A DNA stretch of 64,000 bases from Infirmifilum lucidum (lineage in GTDB: Archaea; Thermoproteota; Thermoprotei; Thermofilales; Thermofilaceae): positions 1,031,699-1,095,698 of the forward strand of contig NZ_CP062310.1 of NCBI RefSeq assembly GCF_014876775.1. The letters run 5' to 3'. Below the pieces are notes generated by a model. The model had not been told where the DNA came from, ran no database searches, and saw nothing but the letters and a program-made list of their open reading frames with translations. The first letter of the stretch is position 1. Each line of letters opens with the position of its first letter. Positions 18,698 through 27,268 of this stretch are shown here, piece by piece. The position numbers were made by a program, and so were the translations under genes.

Positions 18698-18994
18698 CTA
18701 GATTATCTCGAGCTCTGTCACGAAGTACTTATTTCCCAATTGTTTCATTGCGAGTGAGAGCCACGCTTTGACCTCTGAGCCTGCTTGCTTGTCGAGGATA
18801 ATCAGTGCCCTCTTGCCGCCCAAGGGATCATCCTTCACCTTAACAGTCGGTGATAGTCTGGCTAGCTCCTTCTCGATTGTCTTCTTGTAGAGAGAGTAGG
18901 GGAAGTTGAAGTAGACGTTCTTTTCGTCCTCCACAACGAGTATCTCCTCCTCCATCAAAGCCCAGTTGGGAATGCCGTCTTCCACAGCCAACAT
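18698..18994 (-). CDS. Conserved hypothetical protein (98 aa)
   Basis: I do not recognise this protein. It is a soluble mixed alpha/beta sequence with a Glu-rich N-terminus and the segment VYFNFPYSLYKKTIEKELARL, and later GGKRALIILDKQAGSEVKAWLSLAMKQ. Starts are possible at ATG 18994 and ATG 18955 (MEEEILVVEDEK). A TTTTTTAAATATT box on the minus strand (about 19008-19020) fits either. It is 39 bp upstream of the cysteine-ladder gene and may share its transcript. Confidence 0.7.
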   Translation of the reverse strand: MLAVEDGIPNWALMEEEILVVEDEKNVYFNFPYSLYKKTIEKELARLSPTVKVKDDPLGGKRALIILDKQAGSEVKAWLSLAMKQLGNKYFVTELEII

Positions 18995-19095
18995 TATGAG
19001 AGGTTCTAATATTTAAAAAACGTTTAGAAAACTGGCCTGCCCTCTATACCAGAGCAGGGGGACTGTTAAATACACCCTGTTTAGTCATAACTCTT

Positions 19096-19785
19096 GTGGA
19101 CATTACAGCATTAAGGCTGAAGGCCGTAGAGGAGGCCTTAAAGCTCGTCAAAGATGGGATGCTTATAGGGCTCGGGAGCGGGACTACCATTAGGCTCTTT
19201 GTAGAGAAACTGGCCGAGAGAGTTAGGAGAGAAGGCCTGGAAGTATATTTTGTGTCAACGTCGTATGATACGAGCTTCCTGGCCTCGAAGCTAGGCTTGC
19301 TCGAGAGACCTCTACTCGAAGAGAAACCAGCCATAGCTTTTGACGGTGCAGATGCCGTCTTCCCGGGTAAGTGGGTTGTCAAGGGCATAGGCGGCGCGCT
19401 CTTCAGGGAGAAGATAGTAGACTACTACTCTAAGGAGTACGTGATACTCGTAGACGAAGGCAAGCTTAAAAGTACACCCAGTGACGTGGCAGTCCCACTA
19501 GAAGTGCACCCGTTTTCCGTCAGCCAGGTTCTAGCCGAGCTGAGGAACTTTGAGGGGGTTAAATCTGCGACGCTGAGAGTTGCGGACAAAGGCAAAATAG
19601 GCCCAGTGGTCTCCGATAACGGAAATTTCCTGGTGGACGCTGTCTTTTCGGACGTCCTCCTTCCAGAGAACCTGGAAAGAGAGCTCATGACGCTTCCGGG
19701 CGTGGTAGCAAACGGCGTGTTCGCGATAAAGAGGCCTTCGAGAATATACGTTGGGGCAAGGGACGGCGTTCACATAATCCAATAA
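19096..19785 (+). CDS. rpiA: Ribose-5-phosphate isomerase A
   Basis: Interconverts ribose 5-phosphate and ribulose 5-phosphate, feeding PRPP and nucleotide synthesis (PRPP synthetase is at 31.2 kb). The 229 residues contain the RpiA motifs GLGSGTT (phosphate loop), DGADAV, KGIGGALFREKIV and the later VDEGK. GTG start at 19096, preceded by GTTAAATAC as a promoter element. Normal length for the family. Confidence 0.95.
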   Translation: MDITALRLKAVEEALKLVKDGMLIGLGSGTTIRLFVEKLAERVRREGLEVYFVSTSYDTSFLASKLGLLERPLLEEKPAIAFDGADAVFPGKWVVKGIGGALFREKIVDYYSKEYVILVDEGKLKSTPSDVAVPLEVHPFSVSQVLAELRNFEGVKSATLRVADKGKIGPVVSDNGNFLVDAVFSDVLLPENLERELMTLPGVVANGVFAIKRPSRIYVGARDGVHIIQ

Positions 19786-19786
19786 G

Positions 19787-19795
19787 CTTAAAAAC
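19787..19795 (+). promoter_or_regulatory. TATA-like box of the protein disulfide oxidoreductase gene
   Basis: CTTAAAAAC directly after the rpiA stop. It implies a start near 19816, 8 nt before ATG 19824. Confidence 0.45.
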
Positions 19796-19823
19796 CTAAC
19801 ACGAATAGAGGCTAGGAAGTACT

Positions 19824-20579
19824 ATGCCGGTTGAATACGATGAAGAATTAGTGAGCGAGCTCACCAGGATGTTTGCTGGGCTCAAGAACCCAGTCATCAT
19901 AAGGTACTTTAGAGACCCTGAGGCAGAGTGCATGTACTGTGACGACACAGAGCAGATCCTAGAGTTAGTGAATAAGACATCTAACGGGAAGGTGAAGATT
20001 GAGAAGTATTCGAGCAGAGACCCCGAAGCCAGGAAATATAACATCCCCATGTTCCCCGCAATACTAATTCACGGGGTTGACGAATGGAACATAAGGTATT
20101 TCGGCATACCCGCAGGCTACGAGTTCGGGGCTTTTGTGGAGGACATACTGGACGCCTCGACAGGTAAACTCGAGATAGATCCTAAGCTAGCTGAACTGTT
20201 AAATAAATACGTCGTTAGTCCGACGAGAATAATGATATTCGTCACCCCCACGTGCCCCTACTGCCCCCTAGCCGTGAGGGCTTCGCATAGGTTCGCAATG
20301 GTCAACAAGAACATATACGGTGACATGATAGAAGCCCTAGAGTTCAGCGACCTAGCCGACATGTACGGGGTTTACGCTGTGCCGAAGAACGTTATACAGG
20401 TCAACGGCGAAGACAGGGTAGAGTTTGAGGGAGCGGCTCCAGACCCCTACTTTGTTGCGAAAATACTGGAGGCCTACAGTATAGAACTACCGCAAGAGCT
20501 CCGGGAGGCCATAGCTGGAATCGGGATTGAAGAGACGGTGTCAGAGGTTGAGGAACACGAACACCACCATCACCATTAG
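19824..20579 (+). CDS. Protein disulfide oxidoreductase (two thioredoxin folds) with natural His-rich tail
   Basis: Cytosolic PDO/glutaredoxin-like protein with two thioredoxin-fold units. The first active site is CMYC (residues 36-39) and the second is CPYC (144-147). In crenarchaea this family makes and isomerises intracellular disulfides. The cis-proline loops appear as PMFPAIL and AVPKNVIQ. Residues 245-251 read HEHHHHH at the very end, encoded by the genome (caccaccatcaccat then the stop). This may bind metal. No signal peptide; 251 residues. Confidence 0.92.
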   Translation: MPVEYDEELVSELTRMFAGLKNPVIIRYFRDPEAECMYCDDTEQILELVNKTSNGKVKIEKYSSRDPEARKYNIPMFPAILIHGVDEWNIRYFGIPAGYEFGAFVEDILDASTGKLEIDPKLAELLNKYVVSPTRIMIFVTPTCPYCPLAVRASHRFAMVNKNIYGDMIEALEFSDLADMYGVYAVPKNVIQVNGEDRVEFEGAAPDPYFVAKILEAYSIELPQELREAIAGIGIEETVSEVEEHEHHHHH

Positions 20580-20635
20580 CAACAGCTCGCTTGGGATTAA
20601 GTTTTTATTTTATCCTCTGTTGGGTATACGATATT

Positions 20636-23065
20636 ATGGAGGGTACTCTTCCCAAAGTATACGACTTCAAGGCTATCGAGAGGAAGTGGCAGAAATACTG
20701 GGAGGAGAGAGGCATCTACAGGTTCGACAAGCACGACAAGACTAGGCCCACATACAGCATAGACACTCCTCCTCCATACCCGAGCGGCGAGCTCCATGTT
20801 GGGAATGCTTTGAACTTCTCGTACATTGACTTTGTCGCCAGGTACAAGAGAAAGCAGGGTTATAACGTCTTCTTCCCGCAAGGCTGGGACTGCCATGGTC
20901 TGCCAACAGAGGTTAGAGTTGAGAAGATAACTGGTAAACGGAAGAGCGAGTTTGAGCCACTAGAGTTCATTGCCCTATGCAAGAAGTATACTCTCGAATG
21001 GATCGACTCGATGAGAAGGGCCCTGAAGGGCCTGGGCTTGAGCATCGACTGGTCAACCGAGTACATGACGATGGATCCTGACTACTGGCGCCGGACACAA
21101 CTCAGTTTCGTAGAAATGTACAGGAAGGGGCTCATATATAGGGCTGAGCATCCCGTGATATGGTGTCCCCGCTGCGAGACCGCGATAGCAGAAGCTGAGG
21201 TTGAGTACGTTGAGAAAGATCGCCCCCTCTACTATTTTAAGTTCAAGGTCAAGGAGACAGGCGAGGATCTGATCATTGCATCTACACGCCCGGAGCTCCT
21301 TCCGTCATGCGTGGCAGTGGCCGTGAACCCCAAAGACCCGCGCTACGAGAAAATCGTGGGCATGCACGCAGTTGTGCCAATCTATGAGAGGGAAGTCCCG
21401 ATTATTGCAGACGAGGCTGTAGACCCCAATTTCGGCACAGGAGCCGTCATGATATGCACGTATGGCGACAAGACAGACGTGAAGTGGCAGAAGAAGTACT
21501 CCCTCCCGGTCATAATCTCTATCACTGAGAACGGGTTAATGAACGAGAATGCAGGGCCTCTCAAGGGACTACCAGTCGAGGAGGCTAGGAGGAAGGTCGT
21601 CGAGGCTCTCAAGAGTAAAAACCTACTAGTAAAAGTCGAGAGCATCAGGACCAGTATTGGAACGTGCTGGAGGTGCCACACGCCGGTGGAGATCATACCG
21701 AAGAAGCAGTGGTTTGTCAAGTCTAGCGCGCTTAATAAACCTGTACTAGAGGAAGGTGTTAAAATCCGCTGGGTTCCGCCTTATATGTACAAGCGCCTGG
21801 AGAACTGGGTGTTAAGCCTTGACTGGGACTGGGTCATCTCCCGCCAGAGACTTTTCGCCACGCCGATACCCGTCTACTACTGTAAGGACTGCGGCCACGA
21901 GATAGTTGTAGACCCAGAGCACCTGCCGATAGACCCCAGGTTCGACAAACCGCCGATCGAGAAGTGCCCGAAGTGCGGTTCTACGAACCTGGTGGGCGAG
22001 AAAGATGTGATGGACACTTGGATGGACTCTAGCATAACAGCTGCGGTGCATGCCGGGTGGCCCGATAACTTCGACGAGAGGCTATTCCCAGCAGACCTCC
22101 AACCCAACGGCTACGACATAATAAGGACATGGGACTACTACCTGATACTCCGAGGCATAGCCCTCTTCAACAAGCCCCAGTTTAAGACTGCTCTGATAAA
22201 CGGGATGGTTAGGGGCACTGATGGGAGAATGATGCACAAGAGCTACGGAAACTACGTCGCTGTGAATGAAGTTCTGGAGAAGTACGGAGCAGATAGCTTT
22301 AGGCTCTGGGTTGCCACGGCAGCCTCGACAGGGCAGGATGTAAGGTTCTCGTGGGAGGGCGTGGACTTCGCCCACCGCTTCCTCGTAAAGATCTGGAATG
22401 CCGCAAGACTACTACATCCACATCTCAGGGACTACAAACCCTCAGAGGATCACGCGAGGAGTCTGACCGAGGTGGATCACTGGATGCTCCGCGAAGCGTC
22501 AAGCATGATTGAGGGTGCCAGAGACGCTCTCGAGAGTTTTGACTTCCAAAGAGCATCTCAGCTAATAGTCGACACTATGTGGCATAAGTTCTGCGACCAC
22601 TACCTTGAGGCGATAAAGTACCGCTTAGCAAGAGGCGATCCAGGCGCACTCTATGTATCGTACAAGGTACTTCTCTATTCTCTTAACGTACTCTCCGTGT
22701 TCACCCCACATATAAGCGAGGAAATATACGACGTCATATACAGGCCGCACGAGAAATACGAGAGTATAACAACAGCTCCCTGGCCCGAGAAGATTGTGTT
22801 TGACAGCGAGAGGGCTAGGATAGGAGACATGATAATTGCCACAATAGCAGAGGCCAGGAGGGCAAAGCACGACGCCCGCATAGCCCTTGGGGCCCCAATC
22901 AAGGCAATACACCTTCACTCTGAGAAGTACTACGAGATTCTTCCGATGTTCGCCGAAGACCTGAAGGGGACTCTTAGAGCAGACAGCGTCGTGATTCACA
23001 GGGGTACTAATGGTTCGCGCAAAGTTCCAGAATACCCCGACATAGCCCTCGATATTGAGAAATGA
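20636..23065 (+). CDS. valS: Valyl-tRNA synthetase
   Basis: Class I synthetase of 809 residues with an editing (CP1) domain and two zinc-type cysteine pairs (CPRC...; CKDC...CPKC). The HIGH motif is HVGN in GELHVGNAL, and the second signature is MMHKSYGN where KMSKS is usual. I used ATG 20636: the TTTTTATTTTAT box at 20602-20613 puts the transcript start at about 20632. The 15 residues available upstream (from 20591) would be encoded in the promoter. The stop overlaps the next start (ATGA). Confidence 0.95.
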   Translation: MEGTLPKVYDFKAIERKWQKYWEERGIYRFDKHDKTRPTYSIDTPPPYPSGELHVGNALNFSYIDFVARYKRKQGYNVFFPQGWDCHGLPTEVRVEKITGKRKSEFEPLEFIALCKKYTLEWIDSMRRALKGLGLSIDWSTEYMTMDPDYWRRTQLSFVEMYRKGLIYRAEHPVIWCPRCETAIAEAEVEYVEKDRPLYYFKFKVKETGEDLIIASTRPELLPSCVAVAVNPKDPRYEKIVGMHAVVPIYEREVPIIADEAVDPNFGTGAVMICTYGDKTDVKWQKKYSLPVIISITENGLMNENAGPLKGLPVEEARRKVVEALKSKNLLVKVESIRTSIGTCWRCHTPVEIIPKKQWFVKSSALNKPVLEEGVKIRWVPPYMYKRLENWVLSLDWDWVISRQRLFATPIPVYYCKDCGHEIVVDPEHLPIDPRFDKPPIEKCPKCGSTNLVGEKDVMDTWMDSSITAAVHAGWPDNFDERLFPADLQPNGYDIIRTWDYYLILRGIALFNKPQFKTALINGMVRGTDGRMMHKSYGNYVAVNEVLEKYGADSFRLWVATAASTGQDVRFSWEGVDFAHRFLVKIWNAARLLHPHLRDYKPSEDHARSLTEVDHWMLREASSMIEGARDALESFDFQRASQLIVDTMWHKFCDHYLEAIKYRLARGDPGALYVSYKVLLYSLNVLSVFTPHISEEIYDVIYRPHEKYESITTAPWPEKIVFDSERARIGDMIIATIAEARRAKHDARIALGAPIKAIHLHSEKYYEILPMFAEDLKGTLRADSVVIHRGTNGSRKVPEYPDIALDIEK

Positions 23066-23634
23066 TCAAGCGTTTAATGTTCTCCAAGAAGTATATACCG
23101 CTGATACTCAGTGGCAGGAAAACAGCCACGATAAGGGCAACCTCTCCAGGCGTGAAACCCGGAGACGTCATCCTAATACATGCCGGCGGGAAGATAATCG
23201 GGAAGGCGGTAATAAAGGAGGTGCGTAGGCTGAGGCTCGGAGAGATTACTGACGAGATCGCGAGACTGGACGGCTTTAACAGCGCAGAAGAGCTGACAAA
23301 GGCCCTGCGCGAACACTACCAATACCTGGGAGAAAAGAGCTACGTTTACCTCGTCACGTTCGAGCTCACCGAGAAGTTCGAGAGCTTTGTCGACGAGCAC
23401 CTAGAAGCCTGGCCCTACGCTGAAACGCCACGGGAAGTCGCTAAAATTGCGCTTCAACATTTGGAGCTGGACGGGGATGAAAGGAATATTCTGATCCTCG
23501 TAGCAAGAGAGGGGAGCATCCGCAGGGCAGCATATAAGCTCGGCGACATAAAGCTGAGGCCCGTTGTTAGAGGCGTTCTGCGCGAGGTTGCTAGGCGCCT
23601 CGAGGAGAGAGGCCTTGTCAAGCGGAGAGCATAA
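23062..23634 (+). CDS. ASCH-domain RNA-binding-like protein with C-terminal helical/HTH-like part
   Basis: The first 110 residues are an ASCH (PUA-like) domain: LILSGRKTATIRATSPGVKPGDVILIHAGGK, the usual substrate/RNA pocket. The last 60 (SIRRAAYKLGDIKLRPVVRGVLREVARRLEERGLV) look like a helix-turn-helix. It overlaps the valS stop by 4 nt, so it is translationally coupled to valS. An RNA-related regulatory role is an inference from the fold. Confidence 0.8.
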   Translation: MIKRLMFSKKYIPLILSGRKTATIRATSPGVKPGDVILIHAGGKIIGKAVIKEVRRLRLGEITDEIARLDGFNSAEELTKALREHYQYLGEKSYVYLVTFELTEKFESFVDEHLEAWPYAETPREVAKIALQHLELDGDERNILILVAREGSIRRAAYKLGDIKLRPVVRGVLREVARRLEERGLVKRRA

Positions 23635-23664
23635 AACGCCGACCTTAATCACTACTTGAGTGTA

Positions 23665-25119
23665 ATGTCCAGAATACCTGACTACCTTGGGAAGATGCCT
23701 CACCTGTCTGTAGGTGTTAGAATCCCAGAGATCTTCCTCGAGGGCATCCTGGAGGGGTTCAAGCAAGAGGAGAGCATTGGCGGCGTAATGCTTTCTTACC
23801 ACCGCGAGACTGCTCCAGAGTATGTGATAAATGCCCCTCCGGGCACTTATGAGATTACTAGGGGTCACACGGGAACGTCTATTAGAAAGTACATTGAGCT
23901 CAGTGTGGCCAGAGCTAGGGAGAAAGGCGTAGCTATAGAGGTGGAGGCCGACCACGTTTCAGTCACAGTATCCAGCACTGAAGCTGTTAGGCGGATAGTA
24001 GGGGGAGGGCCTCAGAGAACTCTGTCGAGCGATGATCTTTCAAAAGCTCTACAGTATATCCGGGACGAGATTAGAGAAGCGGCGGAGACTCGCAGTATCA
24101 ATTTCTTCACGATCGATACATGCGACTTGATAGACTACGGTGCTGACGAGCTAAGCGACGAAGAGGTGGACACCCTATTCAGGGACTATATCGGCGATAG
24201 CAGCATAGTAGGCCGCTACACTAGTGTAGACGTAGATCTCGAAGGCTTTCGGCTGAAGTTCAGCGAGCTGGACGCGAAGAGGGTTGCTCTCAAGCTGTAT
24301 AGAAGCATTGAGGCTGTAGAGCGTGTTTACAGGATCATTAAGGAGGAAGTGCCCTGGGAGTTTGGGGTTGAGATAGCCTTCGACGAGACCCCTAAAACCA
24401 CAGACCCTAGGGAGCTCTTCTTCGTCCTTCAGGAGGTAACGTCCCGAGGCATACCTGTAGACTTCATTGCCCCGAACGTGGGCTTCAAGAAGAGGGAGGA
24501 CTATGAAGGTGACCTGGAAGGGCTTTATAGCCGCGTAAAAACATATTCGAAAATCTCGAGCCTCTTCGGGATACTCCTCTCCTTTCACAGCGGTAGCGGA
24601 AGCTCGCCCTTCTCGATGAAGGGCCCAGGAGTACACAATGCTATTAGGGAGGCCACCGAGGGGCTTTTCAAGTACAAGGTCTCCGGCGTGTACTTCGAGC
24701 TCCTCGTGCACTTAATGTCTGCACATAGCTCTCCGCGTGTCAGGAGGTTTTTTGAGGAGATGTATGAGGATATTCTTTCCTTCCTCGAGCGCCAAGTTCA
24801 GAGCAGAGGGGAGCTATATGACAGAACTCTCGAGAGCTTATATGAAGAGCACCTGAGGCTTAGCCAGTCTCGGGGCAAGCGCCTCGTTGACACGCCCCTT
24901 TTCCGCCACTACTCCTTCATAGCTCTGAGCCTGAGGAGGGACGGCAGGAGGTACATCCGCGACGGAATAATAGAACTCTACCAGGAGGAGCCTGAGTTCA
25001 GGGTGACTGTTGACAGGGAACTTTCAAGACTGACGTCGCAGCTCATCAAGAGCCTCGGCTTCTCCGGTAATGCGGCTCTAGTGCAGGCACACAAATATTT
25101 AACCCGGAATAAGAGATAG
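23665..25119 (+). CDS. Tagaturonate epimerase (UxaE)-like protein
   Basis: The 484 residues match the UxaE family (tagaturonate/fructuronate epimerase of hexuronate breakdown). The shared pattern includes EADHV, NFFTIDTCDLI, an FDETPKTTDP segment, YEGDL, LSFHSGSGSSPFS and the late LFRHYS. In the known family, Asp/His/Glu residues at these motifs bind the metal and substrate. No other hexuronate gene is nearby, so the substrate may differ. ATG 23665 is preferred; a TTG at 23656 is in frame. Confidence 0.68.
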   Translation: MSRIPDYLGKMPHLSVGVRIPEIFLEGILEGFKQEESIGGVMLSYHRETAPEYVINAPPGTYEITRGHTGTSIRKYIELSVARAREKGVAIEVEADHVSVTVSSTEAVRRIVGGGPQRTLSSDDLSKALQYIRDEIREAAETRSINFFTIDTCDLIDYGADELSDEEVDTLFRDYIGDSSIVGRYTSVDVDLEGFRLKFSELDAKRVALKLYRSIEAVERVYRIIKEEVPWEFGVEIAFDETPKTTDPRELFFVLQEVTSRGIPVDFIAPNVGFKKREDYEGDLEGLYSRVKTYSKISSLFGILLSFHSGSGSSPFSMKGPGVHNAIREATEGLFKYKVSGVYFELLVHLMSAHSSPRVRRFFEEMYEDILSFLERQVQSRGELYDRTLESLYEEHLRLSQSRGKRLVDTPLFRHYSFIALSLRRDGRRYIRDGIIELYQEEPEFRVTVDRELSRLTSQLIKSLGFSGNAALVQAHKYLTRNKR

Positions 25120-25153
25120 ATATTACAATGATGACCCTTGTAAGGGCAGATAG

Positions 25154-25822
25154 GTGAAGAGTCGAACCCAGCTGATGCCTATGACTGAGACGTTTTTCGC
25201 CGTAGAGATCCTGGAGCCGTTCGTGAGCAAGTGGATGTTCATCGAGCTCGCCCACGCTTCGCGGATAGTAGGGAGGGATAGGCTCTGGGTGTTCAACGTT
25301 AGGCGCGAGTGTGAAGCAGAAGTGCTCGCCAGCATAGCTTCACGCGTAGAACGGATGAGTATTGTGTCACTAGGTGAGGAGCTTAGTAAGGAATTCAACA
25401 CACTAGTCCTCGATCCATCGGCGTCTCAGCCCCTAAGCCCCCGGGACTTCACCGGGAGAACGCTGGTCGTCGTTGGAGGTATAATGGGCGACCATCCACC
25501 ACGCGGTCGAACCAGGAGGGAGTTGACGGAGAAGTTGACAGGGAGATGCTTGGAGCGCAGTATTGGCCGGGGACAGTTCACGATAGACGGAGCTATATAC
25601 GTTGCATATAAGGTTTCGAGGGGGGCTACCCTTGAGGAACTCAGCGTTAGGAACGGTCTCCGGCTGAAGCACGGCGACGTCGAAGTATACTTGCCCTACT
25701 CGTATCCCGTTGAAAGAGGCTCTGTCGTAATATCTGAGGAGGAAGTCAGGTACATTCTGGAGGAACTCGAAGAAGACGAGGCAAGGGCTACGAGAGAGGG
25801 GAAGCTACCCTCAGTGTGCTAG
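25154..25822 (+). CDS. SFM1/DUF431-family SPOUT methyltransferase
   Basis: Related to yeast Sfm1, an SPOUT-fold protein arginine methyltransferase that modifies ribosomal protein S3. The recognised features are the N-terminal VEILEPFVSKWMFIELAHASRIVG, the glycine-rich VVGGIMGDHPPRGRT loop expected for the SAM knot, and RSIGRGQFTIDGAIYVAYK. The ribosomal target is knowledge of the family, not shown here. GTG 25154 or ATG 25175/25181 could start it. Its stop overlaps the pyruvate kinase stop by 4 bp. Confidence 0.8.
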   Translation: MKSRTQLMPMTETFFAVEILEPFVSKWMFIELAHASRIVGRDRLWVFNVRRECEAEVLASIASRVERMSIVSLGEELSKEFNTLVLDPSASQPLSPRDFTGRTLVVVGGIMGDHPPRGRTRRELTEKLTGRCLERSIGRGQFTIDGAIYVAYKVSRGATLEELSVRNGLRLKHGDVEVYLPYSYPVERGSVVISEEEVRYILEELEEDEARATREGKLPSVC

Positions 25823-27204
25823 CCGCCGACGCGCTCAACAGATATGAGGTCGGTCGACCCCCTCCGCCTGCCGGCTGTGAAGACGACAATGTCGCCCACG
25901 CTCACGAGACCTGCCTTCAGAGCCCTGTCTAGGAGCTCCGTGAATAAGTTCGGGGAGTTCTTGTTGAGCGTGGGATCATAGACTGCCCTAATCCCCTTTA
26001 ACAGGTTTATGTAACGTGCAGTTGGTGGGAAGTTTGTGTAAACAACTACCTCCCCTCCCGGCCTGAACTTCGCGAGCCTCCGCGCCGTGCTCCCCCTCTC
26101 GGAGAAGGCCAGGATCTTACTGCCTATGATGTTAGAGAGGAGCGTGACTCCCTTAGCTATAGCCTCGAAGAGATCCTCTGGCTCGTAGCTAGCCTGCGTG
26201 TCACCTTCAAGTCTCTCTGCCTCGGCTATTATTCTCTTCAACCAGATTACAGCCTCTACGGGGTACTTCCCGGCTGCTGTCTCACCTGCCAGCATAAGCG
26301 CGTCGGCGTCCATTTTCACCGCTGTGATTACGTCGACAACCTCGGAGCGCGTCGGAACCGGGTTATTCACCATGGATTCTAGGAGCTGCGTCGCCACAAT
26401 GCTGGGTTTACCCCTCGCCCTGGCCTTCCTGAGTATCTCCTCCTGAACCCTATAAATCTCCTCTAGGTTGTAGAAGTTGGCGAGATCGCCCCTTGCTACG
26501 AGCACCATGTCTGCAAGCGCCAGTATAGAGTCGAGTCTCTCCACCGCACTCCTAGTCTCGATCTTGGCGACTATCTTGATATCCTCTGCCTTAAGGTCAA
26601 ACAATAATTCTCTGAGTCTCCTCAAGTCCTCCTCGCTTCTAACGAAGCTCAAGGCTATAGCGTCGAAGCCGTTCTCGACGGCAAACTTCACGTCATTGAC
26701 GTCCTTTTCTGTGAGGGAGGGTAGTGGGTACTCCTTGCCTTTAATGGCTACAGTTTTGCGGGGCCTGAGCTCCCCGTCCATTAACGCCTCGGCAGTGATA
26801 TACTCTCCGTGTTTCTCTTCCACGCGAAAGGCCAGCCTGCCACCCTCGACGTAGAGAAAGTCTCCAGCAGTAGCCGTCTCAAATAGAACGCGAGCGGGCA
26901 CGGGTATGCCCTTTCCCGTTTCGCCGTACGAGAAAATGACTTTATCACCTGCCTTGACATATAGGGGCTCGAACTCCCCGAGGCGTACAACAGGCCCCTG
27001 TAAGTCCGCTATGAGCGTTACCGGGCGGCTGGGTGTCTCAAGACTCCTTATCTTCCTGGCTATTTCCTTAAAGGTCGAGTAGTCGGCATGGGAGAAGTTA
27101 AACCTGAAGCCCTCGACCCCCTCCCAGAACAGCCTCTTCAGCGTAGTATCATCCCAGGAGGACGGCCCGAGGGTTGCTATGATCTTGGTCTTACGCGTAG
27201 ACAT
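25819..27204 (-). CDS. pyk: Pyruvate kinase
   Basis: Final ATP-forming step of glycolysis. The 461 residues carry TKIIATLGPSS, FRFNFSHA, the metal/substrate motif IVAKIETRSAVE, ARGDL, and the MLAGETAAGKYPVEAV signature. The C-terminal allosteric domain is compact (normal for archaea). ATG 27204 gives the standard MSTRKTKIIATLGPSS start; an in-frame M at 27222 is less likely. A CTATATACTG box on the minus strand (about 27232-27241) is well placed. Confidence 0.96.
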   Translation of the reverse strand: MSTRKTKIIATLGPSSWDDTTLKRLFWEGVEGFRFNFSHADYSTFKEIARKIRSLETPSRPVTLIADLQGPVVRLGEFEPLYVKAGDKVIFSYGETGKGIPVPARVLFETATAGDFLYVEGGRLAFRVEEKHGEYITAEALMDGELRPRKTVAIKGKEYPLPSLTEKDVNDVKFAVENGFDAIALSFVRSEEDLRRLRELLFDLKAEDIKIVAKIETRSAVERLDSILALADMVLVARGDLANFYNLEEIYRVQEEILRKARARGKPSIVATQLLESMVNNPVPTRSEVVDVITAVKMDADALMLAGETAAGKYPVEAVIWLKRIIAEAERLEGDTQASYEPEDLFEAIAKGVTLLSNIIGSKILAFSERGSTARRLAKFRPGGEVVVYTNFPPTARYINLLKGIRAVYDPTLNKNSPNLFTELLDRALKAGLVSVGDIVVFTAGRRRGSTDLISVERVGG

Positions 27205-27268
27205 CAGACCACTATACAGCAAAGTTAACTCTCAGTATATAGGTTGCGGCCCCTTTACATCTCTCAGA

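Noticed and set aside
18431-18757. Plus-strand frame of 108 residues over the cysteine-rich gene
   Set aside because: It runs antisense into the neighbouring 98-residue gene and has no family look; the minus-strand frame has strict 11-residue Cys periodicity plus a TATA-like box and ribosome site.
19824-20579. His tail as a cloning tag or vector contamination
   Set aside because: Flanking DNA is normal chromosome (rpiA before, valS after) and the tail is HEHHHHH, not a standard tag layout.
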